A DNA stretch of 64,000 bases from Gnetum montanum (Eukaryota > Streptophyta > Gnetopsida > Gnetales > Gnetaceae): assembly GCA_015680685.1 (NCBI GenBank), contig MNCI01006902.1, positions 1 through 64,000 of the forward strand. Reading direction: 5' to 3'. A program made the position numbers and the translations under genes. Under the pieces are notes generated by a model. The model was not told the DNA's origin, did no database searches, and worked only from the letters and a program-made list of their open reading frames with translations. Position 1 is the stretch's first letter. The number at the start of each line of letters is the position of its first letter. This document shows positions 13,032-24,060 of this stretch, piece after piece.

Positions 13032-13496
13032 ATAAATGTATCTACCATAGTATTCACCACCTCTATCAGACCTCACTATCTTTATTTGCTTACTCCATTG
13101 TTTCTTGACTTTAACCTTAAACACCTTAAAGGCATCTAAAGCTTCATTCTTGTTATGAAGTAGGTATAGATACATATATTGTGAGTAATCATCAATAAAA
13201 GTAATGAAATACTTTTGACCATACACATCAATATTTGAACTACAAATATCTATATGTATGATCTCTAATATGTCTGAACTCCTCTTAGCATCTTTCCTTG
13301 ACATATTAGTTTGCTTTCCCTTTATGTAGTCCACACAAGTGTTAAAGTCAGTAAAATCTAGAGTACTAAGTACTCCATCATTTACTAATATCTTTATTCT
13401 CTCAATAGAGATATGTCCTAATCTATGATGCCACAACATTGAGGATTCCTCATTCATAACACATCTTTTAATGCTAGTACTATCATGAACATGCAT
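13032..13496 (-). pseudogene. C1 integrase N-terminal part
   Basis: A 155-aa open reading (ending at the G1 junction) starts with the GAG-pre-integrase zinc module (LWHHRLGHIS, then C-x2-CxxK-type positions degraded to CVDYIKGKQ). The integrase core follows with IHIDICS (first catalytic Asp), YFITFIDDYSQYMYLYLL, and the second Asp in VRSDRGGEYYGRY. The catalytic Glu region lies beyond G1 at 2900-2959. This is the longest clean piece of C1. Confidence 0.9.
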
Positions 13497-14297
13497 AAAA
13501 GTATAAGAAGTTTTATTTTATAAACTAATTTTGAAAATATCATCTATTAATGTACCATTTCCAATAAGTTTAGATCAATAATATAAAATGAATATAGTGT
13601 CTAAAAAATTAAAGGAAAATCCCAATGATACAAGCCTTGAAATAGAAATTAAATTCCTCAAAAAACTTGGAATATAAAATGTATTTTCCAACTCTAAAAT
13701 AAAACCACTAACTCAAAACTAATTTACATCTTCCAACTACCTCGACATGTGAGTGCATCTTATTGCCTGAATAGATGCACAACTAACTTCGCACTAGCTC
13801 TCTAAGGTTTTGTACCCCCTACAAGGAATTAGTAACATGGATTGTAGAATTAGAGTCAATCCACCATGTGTTATGGCCAACATCAACCATATTAGATTCA
13901 AAAAAAATAAGTGAGAATTGAGTAGCTTTCTTTTCAAGCCATTTCTAATATTTAGGATAGTCCTTCTTTACATGCCCTTTCTTCTTATAGAAAAATCATC
14001 TAGATTCCTTCTTAATATCATCTTATGCATGCAGTTTGCCCTTCCACTTATTCTTGGCTTCCCCCTTATTCTTTCCTTGTGTAGTCAAATGCACACTCTC
14101 TCTCACTTCCATAGTAAGTCTACCCTCTTCTTGTACACACATGATCATTAGTTAATTAATTGACCATTTCCTTATGTGTCTTAGAAGAAATCTTAAAGGA
14201 TTTGTACTTCTATGGAAGTGTGTTCAAAATGTAGTGCATAAGGAAAGACTCTGACATCTCAACCTCAAGTGTTTTCAACTGAGTTGCTATATCCCTT
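13497..14297 (-). pseudogene. C1 gag C-terminus, zinc knuckle and protease
   Basis: The minus translation from the G2 junction gives DIATQLKTLEVEMSESFLMH, the direct continuation of the gag text that stops at 27626 on the other side of G2. Then come a zinc-knuckle remnant (FFYKKKGHVKKDYPKY) near 13990-13945 and the protease active site WWIDSNSTIHVTN near 13855, where family members have DSGS. TGA and TAG stops interrupt the reading. Confidence 0.82.
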
Positions 14298-15191
14298 TGA
14301 TGAGTGGCGAGGTACCCCTACACCCAACCCTACAAATCACGGGCATTCACGCATAACTCGGTCGAATTCCGCACACTGCAAGCACTTGCATACATCGAAC
14401 TCTAGCTAGCAAAACCTTAGTTAGAATGGTCATTGTCTTCCAAACATCACTTGTGATATTCTAAAGCAATGGTTAAGTGAGATTGAGGCAAATGATTTTT
14501 ATTGGTTTTCTTTTTATCTTTTAAATTCTAATTCTTTAATTGTAGAAAATGGAAAGTTGTGTAAATTATAATTGTTCTACTCTATTGCTTAACTCTCCCT
14601 AGCATAAGAAATCGATCCCATCTTCCATGCACATCTTGAGCATACCCTATCCACTGCTAGGTTACCAGACATTAAGCATCACTAGGTTACCAAGTGTTTG
14701 ATCTATGTTCGAGATGCTCGTGCCTATGGTTCTCATAAAATATAAAAGGACAATAACAGTAAAGTGATAATAATAAAATCTTCTATAATTATTAAAGTGT
14801 TGAAATATTAAACTATTAAAATGCTTAAGTGATTAAATCTAAATGCTGCAAGGAATGCTCAAAAAGCTCATATTTATTGCTAGTCACACCAATGTGCTCA
14901 AGTACATTAGTGCTTGAATAAAGAGTCGTACACCTTTCTCACACCTGCTATGGGCACTTGAAAATATTCTAACTCTTACAGGAACAAACTGCAAGATTTT
15001 GGCTACAACTACTCCAAAAGATGTCATAAATGCTGCAGGTGCACGCATATTTATAATAACAGACAAACTCTGCGTTAACGAGGTTGTGTTAACGCATGGA
15101 CAAATACGTCAATGAGGTCATGTCAACATGGCCACATCAATGAGGCCCCATTAATGTGGCCTAGTCAACGTATCAACTAAATACTCTATCA
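14298..15191 (-). repeat. G2 3' LTR
   Basis: TGATGAGTGG...CTCTATCA, paired with 26728-27621. TATA box (sense TATAAATA) at 15048-15055. The U3 start (15056-15191) is an array of GTTAAC, GTCAAC and related motifs, unlike the GATATC arrays of G1, G3, G4 and G5. Confidence 0.93.
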
Positions 15192-15205
15192 TACCCCCAC
15201 AACTA
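15192..15205 (-). other. G2 polypurine tract
   Basis: The sense strand GTTGTGGGGGTA abuts the 3' LTR. A 200-base stretch (15206-15408) without a gene separates it from the end of the accessory ORF. Confidence 0.85.
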
Positions 15206-16380
15206 AGTGAAAAATCCTCCTTGAGTTTATTACAATTTAAAAGATATGAAGTTATTAATAGTACACATGACAAAACACATTTACACACACACTAACTCTA
15301 TTAACATTCCAAGTGCCCGGGTGTATGGAAAAAATAAATTGCAAAATTGTGGTGTTTAGAGACAAAATTATACACCTTGCTGAAAAATGCTAAAGTTTCT
15401 TGAGAAGGTCACACCATCCTTGGTGGTGGTGGTTCTAATGGACCTTCACCAGCTTCTGGTGCATGTGGCTATTGTGGTGTTGATGATGGTTGCCCTGCAA
15501 AAGCTGAAACTTTCATAGGTAATCAAAAATCCTCCAACAATGCCCGCATTTTATCTTCTTTGCTTCTGGGATTGTTCACTATCTAGGAAGCTTCACCAAT
15601 GTGTGCCGGAATAGGAACATCCCAAGGACATGGAAGTGCAAAAAAGAGTTCCTTCAAATTGACAAACCAAGCAACGAATTATTTTCATTCAATATCAAAT
15701 GCTCAGATCGATGTCTGTAGCTGTTGGTAGTCATTCATTCATTGAGTCAAATTCTCTACAACCACACATTATCCTTCAAAACGAGTGCGGAAAAATTCGA
15801 GTTTCGCATTTGCTATTTCTAACTTTTTTTGTCTCTTTATGTGTTTAGAACTTACCCTTGTATAAAGAATACGAGGTGGCCACCTGTTTTTCCAGGTCTG
15901 ACTGTGACCTTCCAACTGTTAGCATAGCCAGGTTTTCATAACGAAGATTGGCTAACTCCATGTATTCTATCATTTCTTCAATTTGTAGCTATTTGAGGTG
16001 GATCTCAGCCTGGTTGTAGGCATTCAAGCCTTCAAAGATGGGCTACCACACCTCGCCTCCTTCTCGAAGCTGCTGGAGTGCTTGGTTCATTTTAGCCTTT
16101 GTGACTTGAATCTCTTTTTCATTTACTTATTTTTGCAATCCCACTTGGTCCATATAGTGATTTTTAACTCATTCAAACTTAAGGGCCTCATTTTTCCAAG
16201 CGGCGATCTCAATTTCCAATTTTTTTTGCAAGGCTCGAACTTCCTCCATAGGAAAATCATGATTTTTAGCTGCCAATCTTCTCACATCAATGTTTACCCT
16301 AGCTAGCTCCTCCTACTATTGATGGATGAAGTCTTTTTTGTGTTGATTCTCAACACCAACATTGTGCAGGTGATGAAATT

Positions 16381-16427
16381 CTATGGTCAACCTGAAATTC
16401 TCCTGGCGAACCTCTACCAAGCCCTTA
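16381..16427 (+). repeat. Source of the inverted 47-base assembly fragment
   Basis: This 47-base stretch is the exact reverse complement of 16837-16883, which is bracketed by n on both sides. Confidence 0.8.
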
Positions 16428-16835
16428 TTTAGATGGTAAGCATGGGTGTCTATTAAGGACTTGTTAAACATTGTTGACTCTTTCTCATCCTCAACCTTCT
16501 AAAGCTTGGTTTGAAGCTATTGAAAAGCTTCATCCCTAGTGAGTTCACGATTGAGAAGAGCTAGATCAACAAGTTGGACCCTTAATTGGGCAACTTCCAT
16601 TACCAAGCGTTGATGATTTGCATCTGCTGCTTCAAGTTGTCTCTCCAAGATGAGGGACTTGCCCCTTGCTGAGAGCAGCTCTAACTAGGTTGTAGTAATG
16701 TTGTCTAGAAGATCAAAGACATTCGGAAGTGGTTGCTCGATTCCCACCAGTCGATCCAACAACTCTTCATGTTGGGTTATGTTGATCCTGCTACGTGAAG
16801 TTCCTGCGAACATTTGTACATCTCCAACTCCATGT

Positions 16836-16884
16836 NTAAGGGCTTGGTAGAGGTTCGCCAGGAGAATTTCAGGTTGACCATAGN
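16836..16884. other. n-bracketed inverted fragment (probable assembly artefact)
   Basis: n at 16836 and 16884 enclose 47 bases identical to the reverse complement of 16381-16427. A tiny contig placed in a gap in the wrong orientation explains this best. It breaks the accessory ORF reading of G2 at this point. Confidence 0.8.
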
Positions 16885-18719
16885 CTGCAAGTGCATTAAG
16901 AACTGTAGCAATTGTGTCAGCAACCACTTCAACCAAAACTTCTTGTCCTTGGTGTTGCATTCCCAGGATAGTCGCCCCCTCTCCATCCTCCAAGCACACA
17001 GAAAAAGTAGCAACATTTCCTAAAATTTTAGGAAATAAATGTTGGGTGGACACCATTACTTCTCGGACACTAGGATCAGTTCTAGTAGGCACTTGCATTC
17101 GAGTGACAGAAAACATCTATCGTGCTCTCTCTCTAGTAGACTTACCGATCGAGCCACTTGTTCAAGATGGCTCATTGCAGGGCGATAGACTGAAGGGTCT
17201 TCTCCTCCACCAGTTCCTACTGATCACTCTTATTGGCTCAAGAGCAATTATCGGATCTTGTGTATGTGTTCTATGATTTTCTACGAGCCTGACCTTATTT
17301 TTTATGCAAGCAATGGAGGTGGTTGTTGCTCTTCCCTGAGTTGTGTTGTGGCCGGAGTCTTGTCCTTCATCATCTCCTGCCACAAGGCAATAGGGACGTG
17401 ATGAAGTATGTTGTTGGAGTATCATGCTATCCTTGCCTACTTGCACAATTTTCATATTAGGAAAGGAAATGGTAGAGCTCTCCTTCCACATTCATTTTCA
17501 GCCAATCTCTTCTCAATCTCTAGGAAAAGCAACTATGAAAGGTTAATGGGGAACTTTTTGCTTAGAGCAACACATGCATGTGCAGAGAAGGTAGTGATTT
17601 TGTTGGGTCTTATCATTGGATTCAAGTGGTAAGATGCAATTTTTTAATAAACCCTATCTGCAGTGGTTAGGGTGCCAAACTCCTTGCATTCTACCCCATA
17701 GCACCACCTAATCCACTCCCCTTTTGCCTCAAGGTCTACTTGTTTGGGGATCTTTGTCATGTCAGCTCTAGTCTCTGGCAAACCCCAGAGCTTGTGCAAT
17801 TGCTTTAGTAGAGTAAGAGACATGAATGTCTTTGATTCTTACTCTAGACCCCAATTGATGATTCATCTAGAAGAGGTAAGTTTCTCCTATGTACCATTCA
17901 CCGCTAGAGGTGATGATTGGCCACATAGGAGAATTTTGCAATTGGGTTTTGACTTCCTTTAGTTCATTCTCTAGAAATGGTTTGAATTTTAACTCCTAAA
18001 GGACTGTTCATTACAACTCCCTTCGCTTAATAGCGTTAATACAGGCTTGGGTCAAGGTGACTTCAAGCTATGGTGCTACCATAGGAGTCTCGTCCCTTTG
18101 CGATTATTTGTCAGGGATGTCCACTTCACAAATTTAACAAACAGATTCCACATTAGGTTCTTCATGGAGAGGGCCAATTGCATGTGAGCCCTCCACATGC
18201 TCTGGAAGTTGCACATCTCATCCTCCTCCCATTCTAGGTTGCTTGTCCCTTGGTTGGGATAGTCCTTCTCCCTTTGGATGCCTTGGTTTGGGTGCCATCT
18301 ACAATCACAGCATAACCATGAATTAAAATGTGTATAAGTTACTCAAAATGGCAATCATACACCTTCTCAATTTGACCAAGTTATGACAATGGCACATGCA
18401 TCCTATTAGGTTCCTCGGAGTATAGTTGAGGGGTTAGAAAAAACAATAGGACATGAGTTGCAATTTATAGTGTTGTTTTTTTTCTTGTTTTTCTTCTAAG
18501 AGGTGTTAAGTCTTTGATAATTATAATAATAATTATAGACCTCACCCCCTGCCCCATGATGAAGAGCATACCTCCAGTTGTGAAAGGGTTGAAAGAATGG
18601 TGGGATTAGGACACGTGGTGGAAACGTTTTGTGCTCAGAAAGAAGTGTTGGTGTAGAGAAATGGAAAAACTCCCCTAGTGTTGTGAACAAATAAACAAAT
18701 TCCAAAGGTGCAACAGGGG

Positions 18720-18850
18720 TATATATAGTATTTTTGCCATGTGTCGATGGGGCCACATAAACAAGGCTACATAAATGCAGGGGGATGCATATATGGAGCC
18801 TAGTTGATGTATTTGTGCTACGAATGTTGACATACATTGACTGTTAAGGA
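18720..18850 (-). promoter_or_regulatory. G2 internal U3-like promoter upstream of accessory ORF
   Basis: The sense strand has CTATATATACC (TATA at 18720-18727), about 430 bases upstream of the ORF start. Upstream of it (18728-18845) are motifs that echo the U3 of G2's own LTR: GGGGCCACATAAAC versus GGCCACATCAAT in the LTR, GAGCCTAGTTGATGTAT versus GGCCTAGTCAACGTAT, and GTTGACAT/ATTGACTG. This is an LTR-promoter layout inside the element. Transcription from it is inferred, not shown. Confidence 0.5.
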
Positions 18851-20800
18851 AAAAGTCCAAAGCTATGAATTAGAGCACAACATGGGGGTGATTCGAGGTT
18901 GCAGAGACCAAAGAATAGAATGAGTGAAATAGGAAGAAATATTGCACTAGAAGAAGAGTCGAAATAAAGAGAATATCATAGTATGGAATTTTGTGGATGA
19001 GGGATCGTGTGATGGTTAGCACAGAAATAATTGATCAACCATATCAAGGGGATAAGAAATTAGTAAACAGAACCAAAGGACATGCAAGTGAGTCTTCCCC
19101 ATAGTAGGCAGTAGCCTTAGTAGCTCTTGCATATTGTCAACACAGGAGTTCATGGGCCCCATAGTTAACTAATGGTGACCACGAGTTAATACCCAAATCC
19201 ATGAGAACCAGCCGAAGAATTATAAGTTCTAGCATAGCACGAGAGACATTCATGACATAGAACTGGCAGTGAAGTGAATAATGAGTAGAAAATGATGAAG
19301 AGAAGAGGGAGTGAGATGGAATTCCTAATGATGGTCACATGAAATCCCTTGTGAAGTGTGTAATTAAGTGACCGGGTAGGATCCATCCTTAGTCTAGACC
19401 CAAAACCAACCATGTTCAGTGACATCGCATCAACATTCGAAGACTAGTCCATCCCCTTGGGGTATAAGAATGTGCCCACAAACAACCACCACTCCAACAT
19501 GAGTGAGCTAAAGGAAGTGAAAAAGGCACTTAGTTAGAGGGGACAAAGCAAGTCCCATTACTAGTGTTTGTAGCCCATTAAAGGTGGTCTAAGGGGTATG
19601 CTTTAAATTCCCATATGTTTGTTCTTTTTTCTAGGAACCACACCATGTAAAGACCCATGCATTTTTGCATGCATTTGGCCAAGGGGTGTGCTTTGAATCC
19701 TTGTCATTTTTGTTTTGATTTTTTTTTTAGTGATGAGGACCACACCATGCAAGGACAAATTGCCATGTGACTTTTGGTTAGGAGAGGATATGGAGTGGTA
19801 AGAAGTCCGTGAGAACACACACTCACATGCAAGGGAATAGAAAAGTACAAAGAATGTTGCATTCCCCTTGAAGTCACACCCTATTCAAACCATTGGATCC
19901 TTCTGAAGTCTGGAAACTATGCAAGTCATGAATTAATTAAAGTTATTTTTAATTGAAAGGGATTGCATGTTTCTAAAAGAAGGAAAACCATGGAGTGGGT
20001 GGATGGATGGATGATGTGGACTCACTACCTGTTACATGAAACGAGAGTTCAATGTGACTGACTAGAACAACAATGCAAAGGCAAGAGCTAGATAGAATAG
20101 GTGGACCATATCATGCAACCCATCGCAAAGAGAAACAACCGCACCAGTACATCCTGTGATAGGAAAACGGCTTATTAATGAAAAGTATAAAACAATTCTA
20201 TATATATATATATATAAACAAATATATAGATAAGTAAATAAAGAAAGAAAAAGTAAGCAAGAATGGAAAACGTACAAACGATGTTATAAAACAAAAAGGT
20301 GTAAAACAAAAACTTGCAAAAACAACTGAGGGGCCAGTAGTATTGGTTAGCATGGAAAGTGATCTACCCCATGACTAAGTTGAGAGGAGGAGATCCAAAA
20401 AATGGGATGAGGTTGGTTGTGTGATGAGAGGGTAGTGGCACTAGTTCATTGGAGTTCATGAAAGGGTTTTAATTGTTGCGTATTAACTAACTATTTTTTT
20501 GTGGGATCCTCAGGTTTGTGTATAAGCAAGGCCCCCAAATAGAAAGGTTTTAGAAACAATATAAGGTCCCTCCCACAGTGTTTGAAACTTAGTATGTTGC
20601 AGTACATGTGTGCGGTTCCAATAGAGTACCTTATCTCCACATTGAAATCTTACCTTTTGAATCCTAAGATCATGAAATTTTTTATTATAGCCCTTATGGA
20701 TTTCATTTGATCATAGGGCTACTAGTCGATTCTCATCTAGCACATTCAAGTTGATGAGCCATTCTTGTTGTGCTAGTGATAAGTCAAGACCCAAGTCACT
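18851..20800 (-). other. G2 non-coding block between integrase and accessory ORF
   Basis: No gene supported. It contains the two blocks shared by all five elements: near 19085-19170 (TGAGTCTTCCCC...GTTCATGGGCCCCAT) and near 19590-19760, where the GGGGTGTGCTTTGAAT-to-CACACCATGCAAGGAC block occurs twice in slightly different forms. A (TA)9 run sits at 20199-20216. A 79-aa ORF at 19425-19186 is conserved at DNA level with G1 but has no recognisable domain. Confidence 0.6.
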
Positions 20801-23800
20801 AGCCGTAGATAGTGTTCAGAGTTCTGCCTGAACTAGAAGTTTTGATAGTTTTCCGTACACTAACTCGTAAGGAGAGTAGCCTATAGGAAGTTTCCATGTG
20901 GAGTGATAGGCCCAAAGGGCATCGTTAAGTTTTGTGCTCCAATCCCTCCTATATTTGCTAATGGTCCTAGTTAGGATTTTGGTAATCTCCCTATTTGTGA
21001 CTTTGACTTGCCTATTGGCTTGGGGGTGATAAGGTGTTGTAAATTTATGTTTGACCCCCAAGTGTTACATGCGTTTACGAAAAATAATGCCGTGAAATAA
21101 GTTCCGTTGTCTAAAATGAGTGCATGTGGCACCCCAAACCTGTTCACGATTTGCTATTGGACAAACCGTGTGGCTGTATTTGAGGAACAATTGGTGATGG
21201 TTGTCACCTGTGCCCACTTAGTATAGTAGTCTACAACAACAATGATGTATGCCTTCCCATTGGACATGGGTGTGATGGGACCCATGAAGTCAATGCCCCA
21301 AATATCGAAGGGTTCCAATGGCTGGATCCACTATTGGGGTCCCTCCATTCGTGTAGTCATCCCACCATCTCTTTGACATCGTTCATAGGAGCAGGCAAAC
21401 CATTACACATCTCTAAAGAGTGTGGACCAGTAATATCCTACATGCAAGATCTTAATGGTAGTGTGTTGTCCAGCATAGTGGCCCCCACAAGGGCCCTTGT
21501 GAGCTTCCTAAAGGATGTGCAGTGTATCCACATCAAGGATGCACCATCGAACCAAGCCATCCACACACACCTTGTAAAGGTGTCCATTGATCTCCATGAA
21601 GTTCTTGGCCTTGTGAAGAAATTGTTGCTTCTTTCGATGATCCCACTCTTTTGGTAATTCTTGTGTTGGAAGATAGGTGAGGATGTCGCTGAACCAGGTT
21701 GATCCTGTGGGCATCTCCTTATCGATTGCTCCAGCGAAGAGAAGTTCATCTGGAAATTAATTGAAGAGTTGCTCCTCCTCCTTTGTGTTGTCCCATCGTA
21801 ACTAAGATAAGTGATCAGCAACCACATTCTCAATTCTCTTCCTGTCTACCATAGTAAGGTCAATTTCTTGAAGGATCAAAAGCCACCGTATGATATGAGG
21901 ACTCACCATTGGTTTGTTCATTAGGAATCAGGTGGCACTATGGTTAGTATGTACAAACATCTTGTACCTGAGCACATAGTGTCAGAATTTTTCCAAGGCG
22001 AACACCATCATCATTAATTCCTTTTCAGTGGTGGTGTACTTGAGCTAAGCACCCACAATGTTTTGGCTTGCATAGTGGATATAATATGGACGTCTCTAGT
22101 CATCCAACTGTATAAGCATGACTCCCAATGCAAAATTAGACACATCCTTCATGATATGAAAAGGTCTGGACCAATTAGATGCCCGTAGAATTGGAGTTTC
22201 TACAAGTTTCTGTTTGAGTGTTTGAAATGCGGATTCACATTCCCTGGTCCACACAAACAGAGTGTCTTTCTTTGTGAGTTCCACCAATAGCTTGGCAATC
22301 TTTGAGAAATTATCGATGAAGCATCGGTAATAACAAGTGTGGCCAAGGAATGACCAAACATCTTTTATAGTACTTAGTTGACTGGTAATTCCTTGGATGA
22401 TTTTGATTTTCTCAGGATCTACACTAATCCCTTCTTGTGAAATGCGGTGCCCCAGAACAATGCCCTCTTGGACCAACAAGTGGCTCTTTTGCCAGTTGAG
22501 CTGTAAATTTGTTTCCACACATCTTTTTAAAAATTTCTCAAGGAAGTCCAAGGCTTGTTCAAATGTTGCTCCATAGGTAGAGAAGTCATCCATGAAGACT
22601 TCTACCCCATTGCTAATTTGTTGCTAAAAGATGCTAAGGACAAGGCGTTGGAAGGTTGCAGGTGCATTGCATAGGCCAAAGGGCATCTTCTTATATGTGA
22701 AAGTCCCCCGGGGACTTCTAAATGTTGTCTTGGCCTAGGCTTCAGGCATGATTTGGATTTGGTTATAGCCACTATAACCATCTAAAAAGCTATAGTAACA
22801 ATGCCCTACAATAGTATCCAACACTTGATCCACAAACGGAAGTGGGAAGTGATCCTTGAAGTTCACCATGTTTAATAGTCAGAAATCTATACAAACCCTC
22901 TATTTTCCATCCTTCTTTGGCACAATACCAAGTGGGCTGACCCATTCGCTATCTACAATAGAATAGATGAAACCCACTTTCAACAATTTTTCAATTTCAT
23001 CCTTGACATCTTGCTTTAGTTTGGGGTTCAACAGTCTTTGTGGTTGTCGTCGTGGCTTTATGGAGGAGTCGATATAGATCTAATGTTGGCATATCCTAGG
23101 GTCAACTCCCATCAATTCATGATATAACCATGCAAAAGTAGCCATCCATTTATTTACCATTTTTAGCAATTTCTTCTTTTGCTCAAGAGCAACAGTGGCA
23201 TTGATGATTATCGGATTGCCATTCTGCAAGAATGCATATTCTAGATTGGCCGGTAAGGTTTTCAGTTCCAAGGGCTCCTATCGAAAGCTTTCAGGGATCT
23301 GTAGCTTTCCCCAATTATCACTATCATCAAAAGCAGAGACTTGTTGATGGACCTTTTCCAATTCATCCATGCTTTCCATATAGGCACATACAAGGCCCTC
23401 AGATGGTTCCATGCATAAAGTGCTGCTATCAAAGTCAGTGGTCAATCACTAGGTGCCTTCTTGATTCATGGCTATTGTGTACAAGCATTGTTGAACTTGT
23501 GATTCTTCAGCACACCGACTACATACTTGAATAGATGTCCACTTAGCAGACCAAAGTTGTTGCACATAGTTGCATCCTAAGTCACTATACGCGATTCATG
23601 GAACATGCTTCTTCTCGATTTTCCAAAAAGGATTTTCTTTTGAAATTTCAAGGGAAAGATCTCGGAGTCCCAATCATGCATCCACCATGCTGAGCCAGGC
23701 TCTCCCCAATATGATTGGGAAATTCCCCTTGCAATTATCAACCCAGATGACTAGGAAGTCAGCAGGATAGGACCACCCACAAACAATGGTCACGATATCT

Positions 23801-24060
23801 TCTACCAATCCTAAGGGAGTCATTATGGATTAGTCTGCCAGCTCAAGCTGAATGTTTCTTTTCTTCATTGGGGGCAGGTTCCAAGTCTTGTACATATTGT
23901 GTGAAATTAAATTAACACTTGAGCCTGAATCCAAGAGATCTTTGCATGGCTCATTTCCTGCCACTTGAAGGTAGATGAGGGGACTTCTTAGATCAGTCAA
24001 TTTCTGAGGGAGATGACTTGCCTTTATCTAGTTCATCACAGCGTGTGTTAGCATGATGGT
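20801..24060 (-). pseudogene. G2 pol: protease, RT, RNase H, integrase, decayed
   Basis: Protease near 23945-23920 keeps an intact LLDSGSSVNLI active site. RT: FLDGYSGYNQI region near 22790, TAG at a Gln codon near 22737, the catalytic VFMDDFSTYG at about 22600, then a 165-aa open stretch (22593-22096) with GIVLGHRISQEGI and the RNase H entry ESAFQTLKQKL. RNase H remnants lie at 22060-21840. Integrase: the [10 protein letters not shown] region near 21280, then an open stretch at 21061-20816 with YHPQANRQVKVTNREITK and GYSPYELVYGKL. Best preserved pol of G1 and G2, but still broken by frameshifts. Confidence 0.88.

Larger units (their letters stand above)
15409..18298 (-). pseudogene. G2 accessory ORF: transposon-protein-like domain plus coiled coil, decayed
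   Basis: The start ATG (18298-18296) reads MAPKPRHPKGEG and sits right after GATTGTAG, as in G5 (MAPKHGQHEG after GATTGTAG). The end, EPPPPRMV then TGA at 15411-15409, aligns with the G5 ending EKPPPLGTT. The N-terminal third reads, with stops, ITTFSAHACVALSKKFPINL and ALPFPNMKIVQVGKD. This layout (hydrophobic helix, Ile-Asn-Leu, then LPFP) resembles the 'putative plant transposon protein' domain. The middle (17491-17162, 17116-16685) is open in pieces. The C-terminal half is Glu/Lys/Gln-rich and heptad-like. The role is unknown. The two n bases at 16836 and 16884 bracket a misplaced fragment. Stops show the copy is dead. Confidence 0.62.

Noticed and set aside
19186-19425. Short minus ORF similar between G2 and G1 (4854-4648)
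   Set aside because: Similarity is at DNA level across a shared non-coding block. The reading is broken in G4, and no signal of coding constraint is visible by eye.
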